Below are positions 33,207 through 44,752 of a stretch of DNA of 64,000 bases, one piece after another. The notes below the pieces were generated by a model. It made no database searches. It saw nothing but the letters and a program-made list of their open reading frames with translations, and had not been told where the DNA came from. Origin of the DNA: Crossaster papposus (Eukaryota > Echinodermata > Asteroidea > Velatida > Solasteridae); assembly GCA_037893245.1 (NCBI GenBank), contig JBAIAA010000594.1, positions 248,001-312,000 on the forward strand, in the 5' to 3' direction. Positions within the stretch are counted from its first letter, which is position 1. Every line of letters starts with the position of its first letter. The position numbers and the translations under genes were made by a program.

Positions 33207-33594
33207 TAGCAAACTACGAAATGATTTCGAGCGCACGAAATGATTTCGAGCGCACGAAATGATTTCGAGCTCACGAACAGATTTCGAGCGCACGAAATAA
33301 AGTATTTCGAGCGCACGAAATGATTTCGAGCTCACGAAAAGATTTCGAGCGCACGAAATAAAGTATTTCGAGCGCACGAAATGATTTCGAGCTCACGAAA
33401 AGATTTTTTTAGAGCGCACGAAATCATTTCGTGGGCACGAAATGATTTCGAGCTCACGAAATAAGTTATTTCGAGTGCACGAAATGATTTCGTGGGCACG
33501 AAATGATTTCGAGCGCACGAAATAAAAAACTCAAATGATTTCGTCACGGTGATTTGTATTCGTCATATGTCCCTTTAGGGGCTCCGTACTTTGT

Positions 33595-34099
33595 AGATGT
33601 ACTGGTGAACGTAAGATTGTAGGATGTGTCTACGTTACATAGGGTACCAGTAGAATCCAGGGCGCGTGCGACAAAATTGTACATGTTCTACATTGTACTG
33701 CTGCTATGCTGTACTAGACTAGTACTAGTCGGTCTTTTAATTTGCTTCGACACGGCGGCGTCGGCAGACACATGATATGGCCAGACTCGCTTCTGACAAG
33801 AAAAAGAGCGATCGTATTATCTTCTATCTATCTGATGACTGTTGCATTTATTTATAATAATATTAATAACGAATATTTGTAATGCGGTAGTATCCATAAA
33901 CAAGATTTATACATAGTCCGCCTCGTGTGAGTGCTCAGACTCAGAGATATAATTAAAGCTTCTTCTCAGTTCAGTCAATCATCCCCTGATGAAAACAACT
34001 TGCTACAATCTTCAAATTAAATTATTTTAATTGTTGCCCAATTTGATTGTCTTTTCCCTATATAGTTATCTGAGTGATCAGTTAACGAAAATTGGTCCT
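33595..34099. other. Spacer between the two fold-back elements
   Basis: Nothing recognised. Confidence 0.4.
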
Positions 34100-34105
34100 G
34101 AAATC

Positions 34106-36056
34106 TATGGTGGCCCTGAAGGGACATCAAAGACGCGAATTTCATTTACGACATCACATACTGTTTTACGACATCACATAATTTTTTTTACGACATCACA
34201 TATTTTTTTACGACATCACACATCTTTTTTACGACATCACACTTTTGTTTACGACATCACATATGTTTTGTTTACGACATCACATATTTTTTTACGACAT
34301 CACATATGTTTTTTAACGACATCACATATTTGTTTACGACATCACAATTTTCTATTTACGACATCACATATTAAATTCACGACATCACAAACTTTTATGT
34401 ACGACATCACATACTTATTTACGACATCACATATTGCATTTACGACATCACACAATTTTTCACGACTTTTTATTCACGACATGCATGCAAGTCGTGATTT
34501 TTTTGTCGCGATTTTTTTAGTAGTAGCTTAGGGCGTCGAAGCTGACCCTGTGGGCTCGATGTTTGCTTGCGCTGATAAATTGCATTCCTTTCTTCTTCTG
34601 AGAGTGTAAGCACAACCGCGGTGAAATATGGGGCTTGTAGTGACGACCCACGTTCAAAAGTGAAGTTAGTTTTGTTTTGTTTTGAATGGTTGGCTACAAA
34701 TTAAATAACATCGTTATCTCTTCATTAAATCTTGTCAGTGTACCATTTATTCCCGTTAAAAATCTGCGTCCCTTTTCTTCAGCAGATCGAATACATCATG
34801 GGATTGGAAGTTTTGATTCCAAATTTTAAGAAGGAGGAGGTACGTCAAACTTTCATTTGTTGGACGTTATTGCAATTGGTTTTTAGTTTTTTGTATTGCG
34901 ATGGTTTGGTTTAACCTTTGTGTAGTTATTTTATATCGGGAGATATAGCCCGCTGCACACCTCTCCGCCTTTCGGCCGTCCGCGGTTTACGGAACGATCA
35001 GCCCGATGTTTACCATGTTTTATTACCCCGGAAATGTGCGATCTGTTTTGTTATTGAGTATGAGATTATTACCCCGAAATACATCTATAGTCAAACCAAC
35101 AAAATCCCTTTTCTGTACGTGAACTCAGTTTCTGTAAAATATTGCTTTTTATTATACGACCCAATTCGCAGGATAGTTACTAGATGGTGTATAAAATAAC
35201 TACACAAAGGTTAAATCATCGCAATACAAAAAAACTAAAAACCAAAACTAATAACAAAGTATATTAAACAAAAATGAAAGTTTGACGTACCTCGATCCTC
35301 CTTCTTAAAATTTGGAATCAAAACTTTCAATCCCATCCCCCGAAGGCCAGGATGTCTTCGATCTGCTGAAGAAAAGGGACGCAGATTTGTAACGGGAATA
35401 AATGGTACACTGACAAGATTTAATAAAGAGATAACGATGTTATTTAATTTGTAGCCAACCATTCAAAACAAAACAAAACTAACTTCACTTTTGAACGTGG
35501 GTCGTCACTACACTACAAGCCCCATATCTCACCGCGGTTGTGCTTTATACACTCTCAGCTCAGAAGAGGAAAGGAATGCAATTTACCAGCGCAAGCAAAC
35601 ATCCAGGCCGCAGGGTCAGCCGCGGCGCCCTAAGCTACTACTAAAAAATTCGCGACAAAAAAAATCACGACTTGCATGCATGTCGTGAATAAAAAGTCGT
35701 GAAAAATTGTGTGATGTCGTAAATGCAATATGTGATGTCGTAAATAAGTATGTGATGTCGTACATAAAAGTTTGTGATGTCGTGAATTTAATATGTGATG
35801 TCGTAAATAGAAAATTGTGATGTCGTAAACAAATATGTGATGTCGTTAAAAAACATATGTGATGTCGTAAAAAAATATGTGATGTCGTAAACAAAACATA
35901 TGTGATGTCGTAAACAAAAGTGTGATGTCGTAAAAAAAATGTGTGATGTCGTAAAAAAATATGTGATGTCGTAAAAACAATTATGTGATGTCGTAAAACA
36001 GTATGTGATGTCGTAAATGAAATTCGCGTCTTTGATGTCCCTTCAGGGCCACCATA
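34106..36056. mobile_element. Fold-back element FB2
   Basis: Ends TATGGTGGCCCTGAAGGGAC and its reverse complement, flanked by GAAATC on both sides (34100-34105, 36057-36062). The arms of about 830-860 bp mirror each other, including TTTTGATTCCAAATTTTAAG at 34810 and its reverse complement near 35315. The outer 350 bp of each arm is a loose tandem of TTTACGACATCACATA. The unique centre is about 250 bp (34936-35190). The termini resemble FB1. Confidence 0.85.
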
Positions 36057-36164
36057 GAAATCAGCCACACTTTGTCAAATGCGATGAAAAATATGGTGAT
36101 AGCGCCCTCTGTTGGTAGCCAGGTATCAGGAGAAGTAAGCGCAGCGGATAAATGAGTATGTGGG

Positions 36165-39100
36165 CCTTTACGAAACGGAGGCTAGAGGCTAGGCTTAGGC
36201 TAGATTTTTGCGGCGCCATTTTGAAGCCTCATACCAAACGACGGGCTAGGCTACGCGAAGTAAGCCCGGGGCTAGATTTCAGGCTGTATTCCGAAGCCCC
36301 ACCAAGCCTCGCGAAAGCTGGCTAACGCCAGGCTTGATGACGTCACGGTGTAAAAACTTTCAGCGAATCGCCATCTTGAAAAACACTGTGTGCGGCATTT
36401 ATTTTCTCTTTTGTGCTGACATTGAAGGATTTTGACGTCGATTGAACAACCCTTTAGCCACAGGAGCTGAGCCAGGCAAAGCGAAATTCCAGTGTACAAT
36501 GTAAGTGACTTGCCATGTTAATTTTGCCAATATTTTGGGCCACAACTCGGCGTTTTTGTCGGTGTGTTTGATTCCGCTGTCGTACGCTATGCTGGGAACA
36601 GGGAAGTCCACTGCGTGAGTGTACGGTTAAACGTAGGAATAAGACTACAATTTAGTACAAACAAAAAAGGCAATTTTATGAGGATCATAATTTGACGATG
36701 ATACAAGTAGGAAAAAACATGATTTGGAATCATGCAAGTATTTACATGTACCAGCAAGCAAAACTTCGTGGAAAGAGGGTTGGGCCTAGTGCTATGGTTT
36801 GGGGAAAAACCGACAACCGGCATGACACAAAAACACAAGATTGCAATAAACATGACTGTGCAAAAAGGGTAAGACACTGAGTCACATTTTCTTCAAAACC
36901 ACTTATCAAAAATAAAAAAATAATGGGTTCAAATCTGAAGAACAATGACTGCTTGAAGCTGGAAAAGTCACTTTTTAATTGGCTTTCAAACGCAAAAGCA
37001 ATTTTAGAATAGAACTTGTAAAAAATTGGAGTGAAACTACAGTACATGTACACGATTGCCATCCAGACTAGGACCATGGTCTTTAAATAAACTGTTGTGT
37101 CAATTTTTGATTAGTTTGTGTTAACTGAACTTAACTTAAGTTAACTTTCTCTCTTTAAGAAACGTGGAAATTGGACTTTGGAGTGAATACGGCCAGCACT
37201 TCAGAATGTTGGTGACAGACAGGGCTATGCACCATGACATGACCACAGGTATGACCTGTAACAATTATCACTAGTTAATGTAATTTTGCATCAGAATAAA
37301 GCAAATTAGATAACGGGCTCTGCCCTTTACTTTAGCGATGTGCTCACTGTATGTCAGCTCTGTACACTGCTTTCCGTGAGAAGAAACAAATTCACAAATA
37401 TAAACCCACCTGTACAATCTGGCAGATACCTCAGCAGGGTAAAAATTCCAGTCATTGTGGCATTTTTTAATTAACATATTAAAAATAATATTACATATTT
37501 TTTTACACCCCCCCCCCTCCCCCCCAAAGAAACCCAAAAAAACAATGATATTTAAATATGTACATGTATATATACTGATTTATTAGCATCATTCGACTAT
37601 AGTGACGAAACAAAATTTCCCTTGTATGAGAGCATTGTGAATGGAAAATCTTTGAAAATAGAGCACTGATGATTACGTTTTGTTGCAGAAAGATTGAAAA
37701 CTAGACTGCTAACAAGCAGCCATTGTATTCATTTCTTTTATATTACTTTTTGATCATTTAAACATTTCACTTGTATGTTCTTTTCAGAAATCAAGAGTCC
37801 TAAACTAGGCACCAGTGAAGTCCTTCTGGCTGGCAGCTGTATGAGGCTACATATAATGGAGAGACATGCTACAATGGTACCACTGTTTGTTCAAGGGAGA
37901 AATGACACAAGCAATGGTTATGCCATCAGTCTCCAGCAACTCCGAATCTCTCAAATCTTTGGAAATCTCAATTCAAAGATAGATCATATTTCTTGGGGTT
38001 TAAAAAAGCACCACAATATTACTTGCAAAGTTGTCCCATTGCTTTATTTTTCATAGCCTATTTTAATAGATTGAGCTTAAAAATGCAAGTTAACAGGAAT
38101 ATTTTAATACACAAATATACTACAAGGAATATATTAGGGCATTCAACATAAATGTTTACAGTTTATCCAATATAAGGGCTGACATTGCAGCACAACTTCA
38201 AAGACTGTACTGGAGATTGGGGGGGGGGGGGGGGGGGGGGGGCACATGATCACCCAAAGATTTCTGTTAACTAGAATTCTACACTCTCAACAATTATACA
38301 TTACAGTGTATATAAAGGGTCATTCTTTTTCTCCACCTCTGAAAAAGCATCACCCCTAATGTCCCCTTGTTTAAGGAGTAAAGCAAACGGACTGGAAACG
38401 ACAGTCATTGCAAATACTACTTGAATGGTAAAATGTATATTTAAACAGTTGACAACATGCTCCTCTCTTTTATTTCTATGTGGTAATTTTGGACTCATGT
38501 TTGCACAATTGGCATACATTTGTGTTTATGTTTTTATCTTATTATTCTTTACATGTATAGAACTCCGCTCGAAAGTAAAACAATATATATTTAATTTACT
38601 GGTTTGGACTGGTGTTCTTCACATTGCTAAATTTCCTGTCCCTTGTCATTTTAAAGATGAAAATATTGTTTATTGTGAAATGTGAATGCACTACTTGCAT
38701 TAAATAATGAATATCTTGCGTCACACTTTGGACCAATGAATAAACCATGATGACTTTGAAGATTCTAAAAATGAACAACGTATGTTCTTATTTGTAACAG
38801 TACATGTATGTACAGTAAAAATGCACTTTATTGGAACGCCTTTCCTAAACTTCAGGATAAACAAAACTAATTGGGAAGATATGCTAATAAGTTACCTCAT
38901 AACGAAGTATTCCTTTAAAAAGAAACATTATTTCATTACCATGTCATGCTCAAATAACCTTTGTCTTCACACATTAATATGTAATTGAAATTGTATTTAT
39001 TGAATAAAACAGCATTAATTAAAAAGAGAAGAAAACAAATATTGAAATTGACATTGAAAATGTTATTGATACTGACTGCTGGAATTAATTATTGTTGTAT

Positions 39101-39655
39101 TAATTAATGCACAAAATCCTGCACCAGTGAAATGCAGTACTGTGTTAACTGAGATTTCTTATCACAGGGGTTTGTTTATTAATTGGTGCTTCAGACGTGA
39201 CCCTCGAAGTATTTCGTACTAAGTACTGATACTCAACCACCCCACCTCGAAGACACTACAAATATGAAAAGGCCTACAAGACACTAAAAAATACATTGGA
39301 CAAAATCTAGAAGCACTCAACTCAGCATCTACTTCAACCCCCCCCCCCCCCCCTACCGTATTTCCTAAAAATACCTACTAAAATTCATTGTATATTTTGA
39401 AAACCTTCGAAGAATAAACTTTGTCAGACGAAATTTCATATCACCAGCGATAAAAAAAAACAATTTACAGTTCGCGACGCGCGCCGAGCCGAGTATCGAT
39501 AACCGAAGTCACACGCCAGCCGAAGCCTCCCGAAGCCTGACCGTACGAATCGTTTTGGCCGCCATTTTGCTTTGTGATGAAGCCCGAGCCTAGCCAAGCC
39601 CAAGCCAAGCCCGAGCCTAGCCCCAAGCCTCAAGCCCCAAGCCCCGTTTGGTAAA
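36165..39655. mobile_element. Possible DNA transposon with loosely matching inverted ends
   Basis: The left end GGGCCTTTACGAAACGGAGG and the reverse complement of the right end (GGGCGTTTACCAAACGGGGC) are alike, and both continue into GGCT/GGCTT-rich tracts. I saw no clear target duplication. The interior holds the two-exon open frame at 37160-38056 and poly-G at 38219-38242. Confidence 0.4.
37160..38056 (+). CDS. Unrecognised two-exon coding candidate
   Basis: Exon 37160-37251 (acceptor ctttaag, donor gtatga) reads NVEIGLWSEYGQHFRMLVTD and on to HDMTT. Exon 37788-38056 (acceptor ttttcag) continues in frame as EIKSPKLGTSEVLLAGSCMR, then MVPLFVQGRNDTSNGYAI, to a TAG-type stop near 38056. The frame holds across a canonical junction, which is the main support. 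An upstream frame ending at 36500 (KAKFQCT before gtaagt) could join in phase but has a TGA shortly before. I know no family match. It may be a transposon protein, given its place inside the candidate element 36165-39655, or chance. Confidence 0.3.
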
Positions 39656-41900
39656 CGCCCGCGATTGTAACGTGCTGACTTATCCGCTCAATCTGCCGGA
39701 GAGGCTAGCAAGTACGTGAGACCACCATCACCGGCCGCGCCACAGGGCCGCGCACACCATTATTTATAAACAGCGCCACCTGTGGTTAAACATTAGGCAT
39801 GCTATCTAGAGGGCGCTAAATCGACAACCACTTTGACTTCAGCTGCAAGTTGGCAAAACGTCTTAAAAGTTTAAGGTAGGTCCTACTCCTACGTAAAACA
39901 CGTAATTTGATTAAAGAATAAACTGCGTGACCATAAAGTTGTTATGTTTCCAATACCATGTAAACTGTTCTGAATAAAAGAAACTTATTTTTGGCATTAA
40001 CCATTCATTAGTAGGCCCGTGTTTTTATTCGAACATTTTTATTATTTTAATTATTTTGATTTTCGGCTGGGTGAGCTCGTGATCATTAAACTGAAAAATA
40101 AAGAAAGAAAACGGTGTTAACCAAACGAATCCGATACAAATTACAAGTCACCTACCAATAACGCCTGTCCTTGATCGACGACAGTTGATTAAAAAATAAC
40201 TAGACACTAGAGTATAGTACTGATGAAAATTATGATAAAATTCATTGTTCAAACATGTCAACAATTAATCCACGCCTACTTTCACTTTCAGTACTACTAG
40301 TATTATGAGTATGTTATGGGATCCAATAAGAATATAGTCGCTTCATTCCACTTTGTCCGAACCTTTGACAGACTAAATAACAAATAAAATTAAAACATTT
40401 ATATATGTTCCTATATGCTTATTATCAACTTTGTTTTGTGAATTATATGAACAGGAAGATAAAGCAAGTTATCTTTTATCCCGCTTAGATTCAACGGAAA
40501 TTAGTAGGCCATGCAATTCATATTTAAATTGTATAACTTCAATTAAAGTCTTTTACATCAATACTTGTAAAAGAAAATTGGCCGATACGGTTGTAGTAAT
40601 TTCATGGGTTTAACTCGCCCTAATCTCCGGCTTGGACACCTCCGAGGGGCCGTCAAGTGTTCTTGTAAATCCCTAAAGCCACCACGACTAAACGTAGTGG
40701 CCAAACTAGGCCGAAAAAGGACACTTTCAGACTCGTAAGTTTGTATAGTTTCTGAGAACCGTGTTAATTCAACGACAAGCATGCAAGAAGTGTAATGAAA
40801 CGAGTGCACGACAAGAGAGGTCAAAGGGCATCAGGGATCGCAATTGCGCATGCGGCCAGACTGGGCCAGTCCACTAAGGAAAACGGGTTGAGTCACAAAC
40901 CTAAGTTTACTATATGGTCCATACATGTGTGGATTGCACCACCACATGCGTACCTCAGCAACGTCATACGGCCAGGCGATTAAATTATTATTTTTGTTTA
41001 ATAACCCTAACCACCCTGAGTCCATCAAAATCCGTTTCCTGTTTTGGAGGATTTTAGTGGATTCAGGATACCTCCATATTGAACAACTGGAGGAGTGTGA
41101 TGGATTGAGGATTTTAAGCCTAGCGTTTGATGGATTCAGGATACAGAAATTTAGGTGATGGACTGTGATGGACTCTATGGAGAAACGCACTGCAATTTTT
41201 TGTATGCCACCTAGGTATCCTGAATTCGTCACAGTCCATCAAACTTTTGCTGGTGGATTATGATGGACTCAGGATCTCTCCAGAATGCATACTGGTGGAG
41301 TCTGATAGACTCAGGACACCAGCAGTTTTTGCAAACCAAAATTGCTGGACTGTGGTGGATTCAGGATACTTTCTAGTAAAAGCCGTGAGGGAGTTAGGGT
41401 TAATTTATACCTAGGAGAGTTGCTGGCTTCTGTTTGGTCGAGACTCGATCACGTGGAGTGGATTACTATGTAGTAAGAACCCGGCTTTCAAGAAGAAGCG
41501 AATAAATGTTCCCTGAACTAGCATTAATCAAGCATCATGTAAGCTCATGATTGGCCGAATGCAATAGTTCTATGGTAACTTGTAACAAGGACGTGTCAAA
41601 TCTTGATACTGCGCGCTATAAATCCAGCGTATAACGTTTGTATACGCACGGCATTTTTCAAAATGCGCGTGTCGTCTGTTAACGCTAGCGCGTTGCTATG
41701 CACGGTGGGCATCAGTGGTCAGCTAGTCTGGTCTCAAAGTATGGGTTATAATAACAACACATATTGAAGAGACTGGGTACCATGCATAAGCTAAAACATT
41801 ACCCCTAAACATGAACACAAAACGCTGGAAATATCGCCGAAAGGAAAGTCACGAAATTTGGAGCATTTTCACAATTTTCCTCGTTAAAAAGGTATTTATT
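39656..41900. other. Unassigned region
   Basis: No gene seen. At 41020-41380 short GGATTCAGGATAC and AGTCCATCA blocks recur in both orientations, a diffuse inverted repeat; similar CCTGCAAAATCCTCCA blocks recur at 43200-43720. Confidence 0.4.
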
Positions 41901-41903
41901 AAA

Positions 41904-42072
41904 GGTAATGAATCAGTGCGAGGACCCGGTTATTATTGCGTGAAATAATGACCGGGTTGGGGGATGACCGCTGGTAATGGACTTCGGCTCGATCCATTAC
42001 CAGTGGTCATCCCCCAACCCGGTCATTATCACGCAGTAATAAACGAGTCCTCGCACTGATAAAATTATTACC
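41904..42072. mobile_element. Short palindromic MITE
   Basis: TCAGTGCGAGGACCCGGTTA and its near reverse complement, inner GGTTGGGGGATGACC arms, and a small loop around 41985; ends GGTAAT and ATTACC. Confidence 0.75.
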
Positions 42073-42074
42073 TA

Positions 42075-42665
42075 ATTTATGCACTGGCTTAATTGGGCTG
42101 CCTTTTGGAAGTTAAAAAAGCTGTGGAGAAGCTCCTCTTTACCAATTTCCACCAAAATGATGTTGTTCATCAACACAACTTGCATTGATCACTGTTCTCC
42201 TCTATGTTTGCGAGTCATGGGTCATCTCTAGGGACATGGAAAGCAAAATCAACGCTGTTGCCACCTCGTGCTACCGCATTATGCTGAGCATCAAGCGTAT
42301 ACTGACCATATGTCACAAATCCCTCTATCTATGCTATGACCAACACGAGCCCTACTTGTGGAGCGTGTTAGAACTAGGCAGCTCAAGTTCTTTGGGTATA
42401 TACTCTGCATGCCAGACGACGAACCTGCTAAATTATATGCTCTTTATACACCACCTTACGAGAAAAAGAGGCCAGGTAGACAAAGCACATCATTCCTGAC
42501 ATATATTCAACGCTTGCTTGGAGATAGCGACGGCATGCTGAAAGTAGATCAAATTACAACTATTGCCCAAGATCGCAGTAAATGGGAGAAGCTTCAAGTC
42601 ACCTGGGTAAATGGGAGAAGCTTCAAGTCACCTGCTCAGCAGCCGGAGGATGATGATTTATTATA
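42075..42665 (+). pseudogene. Non-LTR retrotransposon C-terminal fragment (RTE-like)
   Basis: Frames from about 42080, 42185-42340 and 42358-42666 read the C-terminal end of a reverse-transcriptase polyprotein: LAWAAFWKLKKLWRSS, then ITVLLYVCESWVISRDMESK and RQLKFFGYILCMPDDEPAKL and RPGRQSTSFLTYIQRLLGDS. At least two frameshifts. No catalytic RT motif in this part. Confidence 0.65.
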
Positions 42666-42669
42666 AAAA

Positions 42670-43730
42670 AACAAAGGAGTAGGAAACTAACGAGCCAACA
42701 ACCAACACAAAATGTATCTGGTATAATTGTGTTTGTTGATTACAATTAACGTTAATGACACGATAGCGAGGTTTAGCAACACGCGTTACGCGAACGTCAA
42801 CATGTGGTCCGGTCAAACTGAAATGACGCGTTTACGTTTGTGGGAAACATGCTGCTGAACCTCGCTATAATAAAAGAGGTTTGGTGGCAGTGAATTGCTG
42901 CGTGCGCTGTGCATTTGGATGAACACTCCTACACCCCCAGACGAATACTGTCGCAGTTGGTGAAATTCTCTCCCAAAGAACTTGTTTTACTTCAGGACCC
43001 AAGTTAGAAGTCTTGAGTCCAACAGTGTCGCTGCAAAGTATGTACATGTTAGTACCTACATGTACTCATGTTAACATTGATAATGGTTAGGATTCAAACT
43101 CTAAAAGCTCATTAATCGAATCCCCCAATATCATGAGCTTTTTAGAGTTTGAATTTTCAAGCTACATGTAGTTGGGAACCAATTCTTGTATTTTAACCCT
43201 AACTTCCTGCCCCATTTTTCTTACACATAACCTGAATCCTACGAAATCCTCCAATTCCAAAGTGTTAAAACTACATGTAACCTAAATCCTGCACAATCCT
43301 CCAATATGTATTACTGGTAACCACTGCCTCAATCCTGCAAAATCCTGCAGTGGGTTTACCATTGAGCTAAAAAGCAGCCAAACATGGAACAAACAGCTGA
43401 TAAGTGCCCTATTACAACAAGGGTCTGCACATATAGGACCCTTGTTATGCAAACGTTTCCTATCCTTGACACATGAACTTACACCTTGACTGAAGCTCTA
43501 TGGAAAATGTGCATAGAGCATGATCAGTGTGAAAGTACAAAGTAACAAATAACCTCAATCCTCCAAATTCCTCATTTTGATAAAAACCCAAGTAACCTCA
43601 ATCCTGCAAACCATTCAGCATTAGTTTAGGCCAAGTTATAACCCGGATCCTGCATTATCCTCCAGTGGCAAAAACCCTAAACGCCCCCAATCCTGCATAA
43701 TCTTCTGATGCATCATCTTCCAAGTGCCCT
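42670..43730. other. Unassigned region with recurring short words
   Basis: Recurring CCTGCAAAATCCTCCA-like words between 43190 and 43700; no gene seen. Confidence 0.4.
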
Positions 43731-43733
43731 TAA

Positions 43734-44088
43734 AGGTAGTATACACCATTGGTCATTGCTTGAATTATCATGAATGGGTAGCTTTGGGGGGTTGTATTTT
43801 ATAGTAAATATCGTTTAACTGAGCTGTCCGAAGTTTTAGAATCATGGATGCCGAGAAAAGCACGAAAAACAGCAGTTATTTTATGTTATCTTTGTTTTTT
43901 TGCGATCGCCATCCGGCGATCGCAAATTTTTCATTATAAAATTTTATTTTTTCGGAATAATTACAGGATATCTAGCGCGATCATTTTGCTGGATGCCCAG
44001 AATCAACATTTACTTTCAGATGAGTAAGATATTTCGTAATAATTCGGTAGTAAATATTTTCGATATCTGCAAATGGTGTATACTACCT
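43734..44088. mobile_element. M1 MITE copy
   Basis: Starts AGGTAGTATACACCATTGG after TTAA and ends AAATGGTGTATACTACCT; adjoins a truncated M2 copy at 44092. Confidence 0.75.
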
Positions 44089-44091
44089 TTA

Positions 44092-44312
44092 TTTTAACAT
44101 CACCGAGCCGACGCGCAGGATTATTTTCTTTACAAAACTCGATCCGAAGCAGGTTCAGGCCGCCAGTACCGGGAAGCACACCCACGCATTTCCGGCCTTG
44201 CTCGCTGCTGACAGACATTTCCGGCCTTGCTCGTGGCTTGTTTATGCGTCATCCGTTTTAAATCTGGGAAAAACTTTGCGTTTATATTCGTCATCCGGCG
44301 CGAACTGGTTAA
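44092..44312. repeat. MITE family M2 copy, left end missing
   Basis: Holds CATCACCGAGCCGACGCG, TGCTGACAGACATTTCCGG and ends ATCCGGCGCGAACTGGTTAA. Lies about 250 bp upstream of the CSRP exon acceptor. Confidence 0.65.
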
Positions 44313-44566
44313 TCCTGAAAGGTTTTGAGAATAGATATAGAACACTATTTGGCACGTATTACATGCCATATAGTGTCTGGCATCTACTGCTTGGACATTA
44401 TTTCGCACCGTGACAGTTTTTTTTGCACGACACAGGGACTAATTACAGTACATGTACATGTACATGTATGTGATGCGATAAACATATCAAGAAATTGACA
44501 ATGTTCTGCCACAGAAGTATTCATTGATGAATTACATAAAATTATGTTTTAACCCTAACCCCCAGG

Positions 44567-44752
44567 CTCTCGCACTAGAAAGCATACCAAACCTAACAAA
44601 CTTCAACAGCTGCACACAGGTTCACACTAGTCTCCTCGCAATGGCTCATCTGGGTGGTGCTCCTAAGTGCGACAAATGTGGTAAAAGCGTGTACTTTGCT
44701 GAAGAAATGGTGGCTGCTGGGAAGAAATGGCACAAGATGTGTATCAAATGTG
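44567..44752 (+). CDS. CSRP: CSRP exon with start codon (5' UTR part 44567-44640)
   Basis: A pyrimidine-rich stretch with acceptor cccccag ends at 44566. The ATG at 44641 begins [20 protein letters not shown] and the exon ends at KC plus one base before gtaagg. The acceptor means that at least one non-coding 5' exon lies upstream; I could not locate it. Confidence 0.85.

Larger units (their letters stand above)
31034..33588. mobile_element. Fold-back element FB1 with nested insertions
   Basis: Ends TACGGAGCCCCTAAAGGGAC and its reverse complement, flanked by CTTTGT on both sides (31028-31033, 33589-33594). The arms are arrays of the self-palindromic unit ATTTCGTGCGCTCGAAAT (31080-31730 and 33205-33540). 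The middle is occupied by a further palindromic element (31748-32824) and an M1 MITE (32825-33206). No transposase seen. The left end is about 75 bp upstream of the POFUT1-B start, so it must lie in or next to that gene's promoter or 5' UTR. Confidence 0.8.

Noticed and set aside
34031..34531. 166-codon ORF in the FB2 arm, mirrored at 35616-36068
   Set aside because: Made of TTSH-type repeats encoded by the tandem word; identical in both arms because they are inverted copies.
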